A stretch of 64,000 bases of DNA from the NCBI RefSeq assembly GCF_022179765.1, contig NZ_BPRE01000012.1, positions 105,358 through 169,357 on the forward strand, read 5' to 3'. The stretch is from Methylorubrum suomiense. Lineage in GTDB: Bacteria; Pseudomonadota; Alphaproteobacteria; Rhizobiales; Beijerinckiaceae. The notes below the pieces were generated by a model. That model was not told the origin of the DNA, searched no databases, and worked only from the letters and a program-made list of their open reading frames with translations. Below, piece by piece: positions 38,601 to 47,545 of the stretch; position 1 is the first letter of the stretch; every line of letters starts with the position of its first letter. Both the position numbers and the translations under genes were made by a program.

Positions 38601-38902
38601 GGCTGAGCTTGGATTTCCCGGTCGCCTTCAACGACGTCGATCTTTGCTTGCGGATCCGGGCCGCCGGTTATCGCATCATCTGGACGCCCCAAGCCTCACT
38701 GTACCACTTGGAATCGGCGTCGCGGGGCCGCGAAGACAATCCGGACAAGCAGAGACGGTTCGCCGACGACAAAGCGAAGATGATGCAGCGCTGGCGACCC
38801 GTGATCGTGGACGACCCATTCTTCAATCCCAACCTCGCTTTGACCAGCACCGCCTGCCTGCCGGCATTCCCACCTCGCACGGATCTGTCGTGGTACCTAT
38901 GA
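35618..38902 (+). CDS. methyltransferase/coiled-coil/tandem glycosyltransferase fusion, 1094 aa
   Basis: Residues 1-180 form a class I SAM methyltransferase: SILDYGCGRGLLTKGL is the SAM loop and VCTDVLEHIEPD the post-motif. Residues 250-390 are a coiled coil. Residues 408-510 look like a beta-sandwich (GWAIHRDASPVAALVEVEIE). Two GT-A domains follow: one around 575-790 with GLVYSDEDHID, the other around 805-1075 with VSVVIPTRDG, VIVDNGSVEPET, LMNNDIEIS and FNDVDLCLRI. The start is GTG at 35618. The last two domains resemble those of the 904-residue protein, so duplication is likely. The final stop overlaps the next gene's ATG by four bases (ATGA). It may methylate and extend one glycan. Confidence 0.85.
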   Translation: MALISDTYRHLQQELHGRFNYGIGGHRWVEGVKLLMDAFVCESILDYGCGRGLLTKGLLAKGIDVVTSEYDPAVAGKDLPPEPADLVVCTDVLEHIEPDCLDDVLSDLARLTKKVLLVNISTRPAVKVLADGRNAHILLMSPDQWLVLLTGRFGVPRWEVGIDEVIAILVPRAGDAGQDARSENGHDAVHKLDAVTHVLSFLKPFDVAAKEAEALQAISLEGDQARPDDKEHVKAGLAGKAAPKNASPPQGSLAGEQRTAQDALRRQATRRKRAAATLLRLRAERMSNRRSEEHHRSVADAAALELAARTADLKGAKDSLDRLQRQLRIAETAASDARSEADRLRSQGDDHLARLAASEIVNESLSAELAKAREMASLVAVPEQDAAEPAEDALAEHPADEPAPVEPVPVAGPRGAWLTLANDTLLGWAIHRDASPVAALVEVEIEDQFTTVVIANHAMGAGLVGPPEAAGCGFEVPLAHLLKGDAPQTIRLRLAETGETLAGTPITVKRGGQGLEIVDDAALLAATVTPTKPPEEPSLNELKAAAKKGDYRVWHRLYGEAAPDMITRRADGAEVNAIRISVIVLGLPDYAAAMERTLASLTAQAYGHFEIVLAGPVPTAFARSPIVVRASDGDLGTLLAQAKGEYATFVMAGDVLAPHALVTGAAFIRANPDAGLVYSDEDHIDAGGIRSDPYFKGGWDPDLAAAQDYFCRAAFVRVAEALDCAGTEAANHFGLYRALLRHRTVYRQPVVRCPFVLYHRAVGATAHDDDEMLTARVVGDLLTMDGSEVCPSVSRIGRSMRRVVFPAPSTSPLVSVVIPTRDGATLLRSCVMGLLHRTRYPAIEVVIVDNGSVEPETFALFDELRQLSRVKIVLFPGPFNYSAINNFGVEQSSGSMIVLMNNDIEISDENWLDAMVAQGVRSDVGAVGAKLLYADGTIQHAGIVLGVGGIASHIFKRMQDGVGGYHHRLTVTQEYSAVTAACMLMRRQVWDEVGGLSLDFPVAFNDVDLCLRIRAAGYRIIWTPQASLYHLESASRGREDNPDKQRRFADDKAKMMQRWRPVIVDDPFFNPNLALTSTACLPAFPPRTDLSWYL

Positions 38903-41091
38903 CCGAGATCGATGACGCGGGGATTGCCGAACCCCTGACGGCTATGGCCTTGTCCCTCGATCCACCGGATTCGGGATGGCTCTCGGTCGATGCGGACGAG
39001 GATCGCCTGCTCTGCAGACTGACGACTGCGGGTAGGATCGGTAACGACGCCCCGCCGGCCTTGTCGATTCAGATCGGAAGGCAGCGTCTCGGAGTTGTTC
39101 GTTGCCAGCCCGTGCTGGACGGTGACGCCCTTTTCGCCATTCCCTCAGCGGCACTGAGGTCCTTCGTTCGGCTTTCCGAACATGTCGGGCCGCCCAGCGT
39201 GCGGCTTTCGCTCGACGGTCAACCGGACTTGTCCGCATCGGTCCCAGTGGACACTTTGTGCGAGACCGATAGTCGGCGTCCGGCGGCCTTCTATGAGTCG
39301 GGGGGCAGCGGCCTCAAGCTCGCCGATCTGTGGCTTGCATCGGATGCGCAGCTTCGCCTCAGGTTCGAGGGTTCGGCCAGCGACACAGGTGACGAGACCT
39401 TGAATCTCGCAGCCTACCAGATCGTCGGCCGAACTGCTGCGGTGAGGGAGGTTGGCCGGGGCGACCTCACGTCAGGAAGCGGCCTGGGGATCTGCACGAT
39501 CGGCCTCGCCAATCCGCTCGGGCCGGTGCTGCTCGTGGCGACGGACGCCGAACTGACCATCCGCTCCCTCAACATCATCCCGTTCCCCTCGCTGCTCAGG
39601 GGAGGGTTGCACCATTGGGAGCTTCGCGCGGCAGCGGTCGCGGCCGACGATATGCGGGACGTTGCGAACGTATCGGCAGCGTATCTCAGTGCCTTCCTAC
39701 GCTCGCGGCATCACCAAGCACGGCGCATCGACGCGATTCAGATCGACGCGCGCGATGCAGCCGGCAACGAAAGCATCTTCACCGGTGCGGTCCTCGACTG
39801 GCTCACAGGCCTGATGGGGGTGGCGGTGCGCCTCGATCGGGAACCCGCCGATGACGAGTTGGCCGAGCACATCGCTTCCCTCTTGCCTCATACGGGGGAG
39901 GAGGAGCGGAAGCCCGGCAGTTCCCTCTCACTGCCGGCCGATGCGATTCCGACCCTCCATGCACTGGTCTCGGCACTCGATGACGATTCTCCGAAGGAGA
40001 TGCCATCGCGCGTCGATTCGGGGGCCTGCGCATACATCGTGCAGCCGCGATTCAGTAAGGGGGCGGTCTGGTCGGTATGCATGCCGTGGCGTCCAGGCGT
40101 CATGGAGGCTGCGCAGCCCATCGGGCATGCCTGCGGCATCCCCCGTCTTAACACGGGGAGAGCGATCCCGTCCGGACGGACCATTGTCCGCACCCGGTCC
40201 ATGGCAATTCGGCAAATTGACCTGCTGACGATGGCTGACCCGGCCAGATTGTTTCCGATGGGAGCAGCATCGCCGTCGGTGTTGACCGGACAAAGCGAAC
40301 CGTTTTCCGCGTCGATATCGGTCTGTATCGCCCTCGACAGCATCACCGACAACGTAGCCCCCCTTATCGATTCGCTCAGATTTCAATCGGCGCGTCCCAC
40401 GGAAATCGTCTTGGTAGGCACGGCATCGAGTCTCGACGAATTGCCGCCGACCACGCAACACGCCTTGCGTTCGGCGTTCCCAAAGGAGGTTCGCTATCGA
40501 GTCCGCGATCCATCCGCGACCCGGGGGACCGCTCTCTCGGATGCCGCCGAGCAAGCCTCGGGCGAGGTGCTCGTGTTCGTCTCGCCCAGCACGGTGCTCA
40601 CAGACCGCCGAACGCTGGATGCCCTCGCGTCGCTGGCGACGATGGAGGGTATCGCGAGCGCAAGCGCCATGCTGCTGCGAGCGTTGGGCGACCGGCTCGG
40701 TTTCTGCGGGGCGGGATATTTCCTCGCTGGCCTCTCCTTTTCTACGTCGCCAGCTTTGGCCTATGAAGCACTGCCGACAGACGAAGTGCTCGCCATGGCA
40801 ACTTATCCAGTCGCGGCGAATACGAGTCTTCTGATGGCCTCGCGCAAGCGGGTTTTCCAAAAAGTCGGTGCGTTCTCATCTGAGTATCAATCAACTTCGA
40901 ACATCGACATCGATTTTGGATTGCGGGCCATCCAAGCCGGCTACCTCAACCTATGCAGCACCGCGCTGACGGCCATTGCGGGTGAAACCGCGCTGCCCGG
41001 AACACTCGATATCGATCTGCTTGGACGCTTCCCACGGCTCGACCTCGATCGCCTCGTCGAATCCACGACCATTCTGCGCAGGTTGAAGTGA
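38899..41091 (+). CDS. glycosyltransferase-like protein with divergent GT-A domain, 730 aa
   Basis: The 730-residue protein has an N-terminal region (about 1-300) with strand-rich segments resembling the beta-sandwich of its neighbours. The C-terminal GT-A-like domain (about 475-700) has ISVCIALDSITDNVAPLIDSL, GTALSDAAEQASGEVLVFVS and DIDFGLRAIQAGYLN near the end. The usual DxD motif is weak, so the sugar-transfer activity is uncertain. Coding overlaps with both flanking genes (ATGA at 38899, GTGA at 41088). The start ATG at 38899 is fixed by that overlap. Confidence 0.72.
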   Translation: MTEIDDAGIAEPLTAMALSLDPPDSGWLSVDADEDRLLCRLTTAGRIGNDAPPALSIQIGRQRLGVVRCQPVLDGDALFAIPSAALRSFVRLSEHVGPPSVRLSLDGQPDLSASVPVDTLCETDSRRPAAFYESGGSGLKLADLWLASDAQLRLRFEGSASDTGDETLNLAAYQIVGRTAAVREVGRGDLTSGSGLGICTIGLANPLGPVLLVATDAELTIRSLNIIPFPSLLRGGLHHWELRAAAVAADDMRDVANVSAAYLSAFLRSRHHQARRIDAIQIDARDAAGNESIFTGAVLDWLTGLMGVAVRLDREPADDELAEHIASLLPHTGEEERKPGSSLSLPADAIPTLHALVSALDDDSPKEMPSRVDSGACAYIVQPRFSKGAVWSVCMPWRPGVMEAAQPIGHACGIPRLNTGRAIPSGRTIVRTRSMAIRQIDLLTMADPARLFPMGAASPSVLTGQSEPFSASISVCIALDSITDNVAPLIDSLRFQSARPTEIVLVGTASSLDELPPTTQHALRSAFPKEVRYRVRDPSATRGTALSDAAEQASGEVLVFVSPSTVLTDRRTLDALASLATMEGIASASAMLLRALGDRLGFCGAGYFLAGLSFSTSPALAYEALPTDEVLAMATYPVAANTSLLMASRKRVFQKVGAFSSEYQSTSNIDIDFGLRAIQAGYLNLCSTALTAIAGETALPGTLDIDLLGRFPRLDLDRLVESTTILRRLK

Positions 41092-42635
41092 CCACGATCT
41101 GCATCGTCATCCAGTCGCCGGAATTCGTATCCTCGGCAGGCATGCGGATCCGCTACCTGCGCTTGGCTTCCGCCGCCCCGCTTGGCACGACAATCACCTA
41201 CGCACCGATTGCGGAGCTCTTACAAACGAAGACATACGACGCAGAAATCTACATTTTTTCGAAGACTTTCATGCCTGAAGCTCTCATTCTTGCGTGCCAT
41301 CTACAAAAAATCGGTAAGATTGTCGGTCAAGATTTCTTCGATGATTACTTTAGTCAAATGGACGACGCGCGCCTCGCGCGTTTCCAGTGCTGGGTTCGGG
41401 AGATGGAACCGTTCACGGATTTCGTGCTCGGAACGACGGAACGCCTGACCTCGGTCATCGCCGAGTACATGCCCCGTGCCCCGATCACGATCGTCCCCGA
41501 TCCGATCGAGGCATTTGATCGAAGCGATCTGGCACATCGTGTGTCCGATAAGATCCGGACGGCGAGCGCGTCGCGTCGGCTGTCGATCTATTGGTTCGGG
41601 ATCGGCGATAATCCCTTCTTCTCTGTCGGCGTCCGCGACCTTGTCGCCTACGGCGGAGATCTGGCGCGGTTCAAGGCGCTCGGCTGGGACGCGACCTTGA
41701 CGGTTCTGACAAATACCAGGGCGCTGTCGAGTGAAGGGCTCGCCCTGCTGCGGACGCTGCCGATCGATTTCCGCATCATGGAATGGACGGAGGCGCGCGA
41801 GGACGAGAGCCTCAAGGCCGCTGATGTCGCCTTCATTCCCGTCGGTGGGCAGGGCTTCAGCCGCGCCAAGTCGCTTAACCGTTGCCTGACTGCGTTGCTT
41901 CGCGGCTGCCAGGTTCTCTCGCGAGGCTACCCTCTGTACCGAAGCCTCGGTGAATTTGTTTATCGGTCGGCCGATGATCTGGTTGCCGATCTCGAGCTCG
42001 GCCAAGTCAAGCTCCGAGGATCGCAACTCCCGCGCCTCTACGAATTGCTCGACGCCCATGCAAGCCCGGCGGAGGCTGCGGCAACTTTCGGAAGCGCTGC
42101 CACCTCGCTACCCATGCGCCCGTCGGAGAAGGACTCCTCGCGCCGTGCAGGACCGCCGCTCTGTCTGATCCATGGCAGAAACTCCGATACGTCGATTCAT
42201 AAACTGGCAGCGCGTTTCGGTGGCCTTTCTGTCCGCAGCCCTTTTCATGAAAAGACGCTGAATTATCAGCTTCGGTTCGATTCTATCGGTGGCGAACTCC
42301 GTTGCCGGATTGAGAAATCGCGGATGAAGTTTCTGGATCCCGACCTTGCCACGGCGGCAATCGACGTCGGTCGCATCATGGACCTTGAGTTCTGCGATCT
42401 ACCTTTGAGCCGTATCATGGGATGGAACGATCCGTTTCCGCTCGCAATGGGAAGCGATCGGTTCAGCTGGCTCGCAGTCTATCCGAGCGTCATGGGAGTG
42501 ATCCGCACGGCCTGCCAACGCCTGTTCCCATCGGCGTCGGTCATCGTGAGCGAGCAGCATCAATTGGCGTTGGCCACGATGCATGGCGACGCCTATCCGC
42601 GTGCGACGACCGCGATCCGGAGCGGTGTCGCATGA
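41088..42635 (+). CDS. GT-B-like glycosyltransferase, 515 aa
   Basis: The first 350 residues look like a GT-B enzyme. ICIVIQSPEFVSSAGMRIRY opens the first lobe, VGQDFFDDYFSQM and FVLGTTERLTSVIAEYMP lie mid-protein, and SLKAADVAFIPVGGQGFSRA resembles the nucleotide-sugar site of family 4 enzymes. The C-terminal 150 residues are less clear. No membrane helix is seen. The GTG start overlaps the previous stop (GTGA), and the last four bases overlap the next ATG. The substrate is unknown. Confidence 0.72.
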   Translation: MTTICIVIQSPEFVSSAGMRIRYLRLASAAPLGTTITYAPIAELLQTKTYDAEIYIFSKTFMPEALILACHLQKIGKIVGQDFFDDYFSQMDDARLARFQCWVREMEPFTDFVLGTTERLTSVIAEYMPRAPITIVPDPIEAFDRSDLAHRVSDKIRTASASRRLSIYWFGIGDNPFFSVGVRDLVAYGGDLARFKALGWDATLTVLTNTRALSSEGLALLRTLPIDFRIMEWTEAREDESLKAADVAFIPVGGQGFSRAKSLNRCLTALLRGCQVLSRGYPLYRSLGEFVYRSADDLVADLELGQVKLRGSQLPRLYELLDAHASPAEAAATFGSAATSLPMRPSEKDSSRRAGPPLCLIHGRNSDTSIHKLAARFGGLSVRSPFHEKTLNYQLRFDSIGGELRCRIEKSRMKFLDPDLATAAIDVGRIMDLEFCDLPLSRIMGWNDPFPLAMGSDRFSWLAVYPSVMGVIRTACQRLFPSASVIVSEQHQLALATMHGDAYPRATTAIRSGVA

Positions 42636-43723
42636 GGGCGCCGCCTTCCATCGTCTTTCACGTTCACCTCGTGCAGGACGTGGCGATTCTCCAGCCCTTG
42701 ATGAAGCTGGCTCGGTCGCTTCCGGGATCGCGATGCGAGGTGCTCGTCTCGGCAGAATTCGCCAAACTCGACGCGACCGGACGCTGGGCGACCGAACTGA
42801 GCAGGTTGTGCGCGGAGCTCGACGTACCCCAGACGCATTACGCGTCGGAGTACGAGGCCTACCGCCATCTCCAGAATAAGCGTGGGCTCATCATTGCCGG
42901 CAGCGAGTCGAATCTGCCCAATCATGCGGTCACCCACCGCCTGTTTGCCTCCGCTCCGAGCTCGTTCACCACCATCACGTTGCAGCACGGGTTCGAGTGT
43001 GTCGGCTTCCTGCACAACGTAGCGCACGATGCTTCGGCAGGACTTGCTGTGCGCTTTGCCGCTGATGTGATCGTCGGCTGGTTTGCGCCGGCGCGCCTGA
43101 GTTCGATCACAGCCTCGGAACGGGCCAAGCTCTACGTTGCGGGTCCGCCGGCCATGATCGAGATGAGGCCGCGCACGCGCCGAAGCGCCATGACAGACGG
43201 CTTCGATCCCGACGCCTATGAAGGCATGGTCTGCGAGAATCTCCACTCCGTGCGGTTCAAGTCGGCAACGACACGATCTGGGTTTCTCGAGGAATTCACT
43301 CAGTTCGAGCGGCGTGTGAAGGCGCTCGGCACGCGGGTCCATCTCCGCTCACATCCAGCCGGCCAGTTCACCGAGAAGAACGCGATTGCCCTCGAAGCCT
43401 GCACCGTGCGCAGCACGCAGCCGCTCTACCAGATCGATCTCACCCGTTTCGCCTACGCAATCTCAGCACCGTCCTCCATTCTGTTCGATTTCATGCTTGC
43501 CGGCGTGCCGGTCGCTGTCTGGCACGACGGCGACAACGCCATCGACCTTCGCAACTTCGCCTCCTTTGCCCGCGTCTCAACCGCCGAGAATTGGTGGCGC
43601 TTCGCCGTGGCAGCATCCGCCGATCCCGGCCGGTTCGTATCCCGGCAAGATCGCTTCATCAGGGGACTGCTGATCCCCGACGATGTACACCAGCGCTACG
43701 CCGCACTGCTGTCCGCAGCTTAG
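42632..43723 (+). CDS. GT-B or glycerophosphotransferase-like surface-glycan protein
   Basis: The 363-residue protein starts IVFHVHLVQDVAILQPLMKL. TLQHGFECVGFLHN near residue 110 and SAPSSILFDFMLAGVPVAVW near 285 match the profile of CDP-glycerol:polyglycerophosphate transferases and related capsule enzymes, where the QHG and APSS residues lie in the donor site. It is last in the overlapping run; its ATG at 42632 overlaps the upstream stop (ATGA). No signal or membrane segment is seen. The exact donor cannot be read. Confidence 0.68.
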   Translation: MRAPPSIVFHVHLVQDVAILQPLMKLARSLPGSRCEVLVSAEFAKLDATGRWATELSRLCAELDVPQTHYASEYEAYRHLQNKRGLIIAGSESNLPNHAVTHRLFASAPSSFTTITLQHGFECVGFLHNVAHDASAGLAVRFAADVIVGWFAPARLSSITASERAKLYVAGPPAMIEMRPRTRRSAMTDGFDPDAYEGMVCENLHSVRFKSATTRSGFLEEFTQFERRVKALGTRVHLRSHPAGQFTEKNAIALEACTVRSTQPLYQIDLTRFAYAISAPSSILFDFMLAGVPVAVWHDGDNAIDLRNFASFARVSTAENWWRFAVAASADPGRFVSRQDRFIRGLLIPDDVHQRYAALLSAA

Positions 43724-43911
43724 AAGAGGCACATTTGTTCGGGCGGAGGGAGACGGAAGGGCTTGGAGATCGACCCCGACCGGACACAAGAACAGCTGGA
43801 GCCACGGCACGACCTCCGGGCCCGGCGCAACGTCCACCCGGCGCGCATCGTGGAGGCGCTCTTCGCCCCGGTGCATCGAGGTTCTATGATGCACGAGAGG
43901 AGTATCAATCC

Positions 43912-44988
43912 GTGAATCTGTTCGACATCGTAAACCGGAAGGATCGCGCCCTCAAGGTCGAGGCCGGACAGGTCGAGACGACGCGTGGAAGCGGATCACG
44001 CGCCTTTCTGGGCATTGCGCTGGGTGCCGGTGCCCGATTCCGCTTACTCGACGCGCACGAGTTCACCGCCCTGCATCGGTATCCGCGCGTGCCGAACTGG
44101 GCGGTCTACGCAGCCGGCGATCCAGCGCAGAAGCCGGATCTGATCGTGAAGCTCGAAGCGTCCGACGGGCGATCACACCTGTTGTACCCCTCACCCGGCA
44201 CGACATGGCCTGACAACGCGATCAGCCTGGACTGGCCAGCTTGGATCGGGTTCGCGCCCGGGTTTGACCTCGTGATCGAGAATCGCGGTGGCACAGCCTG
44301 CGAGCTAGCGACAACCCGACTTTTCAATCCTCGCCTCAACCTGCGACCATTGCTGCAGGGCGATGGGATTGAGGTCGGACCCGGCACCAACCCCTTCGTC
44401 AAGACCGATGCGAACACCTCAGTCCGATATGTCGAGGCGGCGCCGATCGAGACGTGGGTCAGCAACTACGGCAAGTCATTGGATGCCGAAAATCTTAAAG
44501 ATCTATGGGCATCTTACATCATTGGCGATGCCGTTACGCTTGACATCATATCGGATGGCTCCCTCGATTTTATCTTCTCTAGCCATGTGTTCGAGCATCT
44601 CAATAACCCCATTCAGGTTCTCGAGAACTGGTCCGGCAAGCTGAAAGCCGGAGGCTTCGTCGCGGCCGTCATTCCCGATCTCAGGTACTGCTTCGATCTG
44701 CGCCAGCCGCCCAGCGATCCGAGTGACTGGATCGAAGAGTACGCCTCACAGGCAGACGAACTTTCGCTGGCCAAGTATGAGAAATGGTGTCGATACACTG
44801 CTCCCTACGCAACGCCGGATAGCCTAATCGAGAGAAATTACTCAATTCATGCGCATTATTATACATCAGATACAATCATTGAGCTTGCGAAGGTCGTGCA
44901 GAAGCGTGGGTGGTATGATCGTATGTTCCTGAACGCGTCACCGAACAACAAGGACTTCGGTATCGCGCTGCGGCGGAGCGCCCAGTAA
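43912..44988 (+). CDS. SAM methyltransferase-like protein with N-terminal beta domain
   Basis: The 358-residue protein has an N-terminal beta-rich domain (about 1-150) and a C-terminal methyltransferase-11-like domain. In the latter, LLQGDGIEVGPGTNPF is the SAM-binding region and SLDFIFSSHVFEHLNNPIQV the downstream acidic loop. It ends KDFGIALRRSAQ. The start is GTG at 43912, supported by GAGAGGAG about ten bases before it. It follows the overlapping glycan genes after 188 bases. The likely role is methylation of a glycan or its precursor. Confidence 0.78.
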   Translation: MNLFDIVNRKDRALKVEAGQVETTRGSGSRAFLGIALGAGARFRLLDAHEFTALHRYPRVPNWAVYAAGDPAQKPDLIVKLEASDGRSHLLYPSPGTTWPDNAISLDWPAWIGFAPGFDLVIENRGGTACELATTRLFNPRLNLRPLLQGDGIEVGPGTNPFVKTDANTSVRYVEAAPIETWVSNYGKSLDAENLKDLWASYIIGDAVTLDIISDGSLDFIFSSHVFEHLNNPIQVLENWSGKLKAGGFVAAVIPDLRYCFDLRQPPSDPSDWIEEYASQADELSLAKYEKWCRYTAPYATPDSLIERNYSIHAHYYTSDTIIELAKVVQKRGWYDRMFLNASPNNKDFGIALRRSAQ

Positions 44989-45079
44989 AGGAACGAGGCT
45001 ACCCGACGTGGCCGGTGCCGGGATCTGCGCGAGCTGGGCATGTCTAAGGCGACCAACAGTCCGCTCGGGCCCCGCCGGT

Positions 45080-45090
45080 CCCCCCCCCCC
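45080..45090. repeat. run of eleven C residues
   Basis: An uninterrupted C11 tract lies 46 bases beyond the stop of the beta-helix gene on the minus strand, where it would read as G11. It is outside any supported gene. Such tracts slip easily during replication, but no coding frame depends on this one. Confidence 0.6.
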
Positions 45091-45135
45091 ATTGCGGAGG
45101 AATGCTGCTGGTGGTTTTGGCAACGACGCCTTTTG

Positions 45136-46638
45136 TCAGTGCGCCTTGATCGCTTTGAGGGTCGCGGACATCGGCGTACCGTTGAACGGCGGGGCGAGCG
45201 ATGGCCGACGATAATCGCCGCTGATCTGTGCCGAGTTCGCGGTATTGCCGGTACCGACGCCGGCCCAATAATAGGCCGCCGTGGCCTTCTCCCCGCCCGA
45301 GGCCACGTTCCGTACAAAAGTGTTGTTGTTGGAGGGGTGGGCCAAGCCGTTGTCGGCCGCACCGAAGGCCCATGTCGTGTTTCGATCGTATTCGCCGAGG
45401 CAGTTGACCTCGGTGACGCTGTTGCCGACCACCATGTTGTCGGCGCTGGCCTTCGCGGAGCCGCCCCACACCGTGATGCCACCGATCCCGGGGCAGGTCA
45501 CAGCGTTGCTCGACACGGTGTTGTTCGACGCCCCGTGGATCAGCTTGATCCCGAATTGATAGGATACGCGGACGGTGTTGCCCGCAATCTTTCCGCCGCT
45601 GGCCTGGAAGTCGATCCCCTCGCCCACACCGATGACGGTGTTGTCGGTTACCGCCACGTCGATCGCTGAAGGCAGCACCGTGATGCCATCGCTCTGGTAA
45701 CCATAGGATGCACGGAAGGCCGCCGTCACGAGCAGGTTTCGAATCGTGTTGCCCGTGATCTGGACGCGACGGGACGCCACCCCACTCACCAGATTATCGT
45801 CGATCGCGATACCGGTCAGTTGTGAGGTCGAACCGGATCGGTCGAGGAGCCCGTCCCGGATCACATTGTCTTGAACCCGTGCGTCGGTGCTGCTGTCGAT
45901 TTCGATCAGATTGCCAGCGTTGAAGCCTGATAGGTCCAAGCGCTCAACCAGAATTCCCGACGCGCGCGTCACCGCGACTGCCCGGGTGAACGAGTCCGGG
46001 GCCGAGGTAAACGCGACACCGAACCCCCGGAGTACGATGTTACGGCCCTGATCGGACCGGATGAGGGTATCGGAGGCGTTGGACGCCAGCACGGTGGCGG
46101 AAAAGTCGGTCGCGTTGGCAACGAAGCGCCCGGTCCCGTCGCCGATGATGCCACCGGTGACGGCCAGCGTCAGGCGCGCGCGCAGGGTGCAGATACGGCC
46201 GGAGGGGAAGGTGACCAGGCGTCCGGTGGCGAGTGCCGACTGCCACGCCACCGTGTCAATGTCCTGGTTGAGCGCGGTGACCAGCGTTGCGCCGTAGACA
46301 GATTGCGCGGCTGCGAGTGTGGTGTAGCGCGTCGACAGGGGACGGGCTGTCCCATCGCAGATCGCCCCATAATTCATGGGTGACTTGGTGTCAGGGTCGA
46401 TCAGAAACGGATGATCTGACAGGCCGGCACCGGCAATCCGGGTCGTGCCGATCGTGTCCCGGTTAGCGGTCGGGCGGCGGATCGCGGGCGCATCGACCGG
46501 GATCATTCGACCGAGAGGTCCAAGGCTTGTGCTGTCCGACGGCGTTCCAATGAGCAGCGCTTGGTCAGCACGGGCGGGCGTGGTGATGATTATGGGAGCC
46601 GTCGCAGTGAGCGCAACGAGACAGCACAGCGAAGCCAT
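45136..46638 (-). CDS. secreted right-handed parallel beta-helix protein
   Basis: The 500-residue protein has a signal peptide (about 1-24, ending PARA). Its body is a series of short beta-turn coils typical of pectate-lyase-like parallel beta helices, rich in Asn, Val and Gly. Examples are VQDNVIRDGLLDRSG, RVQITGNTIRNLLV and VAVTDNTVIGVGEGIDF. A conserved tail with GGSAKASADNMVVGNSVTE follows. Such proteins bind, cut or epimerise polysaccharides outside the cell. No catalytic residues can be assigned. The start at 46638 is chosen for its signal peptide; 46665 is also possible. It lies between the two glycan regions. Confidence 0.82.
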   Translation of the reverse strand: MASLCCLVALTATAPIIITTPARADQALLIGTPSDSTSLGPLGRMIPVDAPAIRRPTANRDTIGTTRIAGAGLSDHPFLIDPDTKSPMNYGAICDGTARPLSTRYTTLAAAQSVYGATLVTALNQDIDTVAWQSALATGRLVTFPSGRICTLRARLTLAVTGGIIGDGTGRFVANATDFSATVLASNASDTLIRSDQGRNIVLRGFGVAFTSAPDSFTRAVAVTRASGILVERLDLSGFNAGNLIEIDSSTDARVQDNVIRDGLLDRSGSTSQLTGIAIDDNLVSGVASRRVQITGNTIRNLLVTAAFRASYGYQSDGITVLPSAIDVAVTDNTVIGVGEGIDFQASGGKIAGNTVRVSYQFGIKLIHGASNNTVSSNAVTCPGIGGITVWGGSAKASADNMVVGNSVTEVNCLGEYDRNTTWAFGAADNGLAHPSNNNTFVRNVASGGEKATAAYYWAGVGTGNTANSAQISGDYRRPSLAPPFNGTPMSATLKAIKAH

Positions 46639-47545
46639 GCGTAAGTTTCCGATTTCCCATACCATGTCGGACGCCGCACTTCGGGTGTGAACAGGCCGGA
46701 TTGCGCACCCTCGCCGACGCGATGCTCTCATTGGAATAAGGCGCAACCGTGAACGCGATAGGGTGCATCGCTGACAAGCGGAGTCGCCAGCTACGACCAT
46801 GATCCGTGGGGTATTCATCCCGCACCAGGAGGGATGCATCGAAGGGGAAACGTTGGGGCTGGTGCGTCCAGCCTAGTCGGCTGAACCCGAATGGATGATT
46901 GCCCCGCAGGGCCCTAAGTCGGCGGGCAACGTCACAAAGCTCGACGAGGAACTGCAGATAATAGCGCCGCTCGCCATCATGGTCGCATCATCCGACGCTC
47001 TCGCCGATCGTGATGCACTGACCGTCGAGCTCGGTGGCAGCGAAGGAGGCTTACACTCCGACAGATACACGCCCTGCCTTGACGAAATGCTCGCCAATCC
47101 GGCGGAACGGGCGGTCGTTGCGCCAGCAGCTGGACCGGACGCTGGCCGTGTAGCTTGCCGATGGGTACGTGAGAGCCGCCGCCACATGATGCCCTCAGGC
47201 AGCAGGTTGCAGAATCCGTCAGGGGCGTCCTGCAATTTCGAGAGCTGTAGATAGCTGCAACGCGACGACGAAGGCACCGCCTGTTCGACGCCAGCCCATT
47301 CCCCACACCTCCAATAGGCCTCGAGAGGTAGACCCGAACGCTGCCGTTAGGCAATCGAGAGCTCGACAGTGACTTCATTGCCTTCAAACAGCGTTCATCT
47401 ACAATTAATGCGATTTAAGGTGAACGACACAAGTGAGAGCAAAGTGTTGGGGATCGTCGGATAAATCTCAACCGCCTCTTAAGACCTAGTAACGGCATTC
47501 TCGCATAAACCGCGAAGCCGAAGCGTAGCAAGTGCGAGGGTCTCT
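46639..47545. other. gene-poor stretch, about 900 bp
   Basis: Overlapping open frames exist on both strands near 46873-47387, but none has a recognisable domain, and neither strand has a clear advantage. A decayed gene cannot be excluded. The promoter of the beta-helix gene should lie at its left end. Confidence 0.35.

Noticed and set aside
46873..47387. Overlapping leftward and rightward frames of 110-137 residues
   Set aside because: No domain, no ribosome-binding site and equal quality on both strands; they could be relics but cannot be supported as genes.
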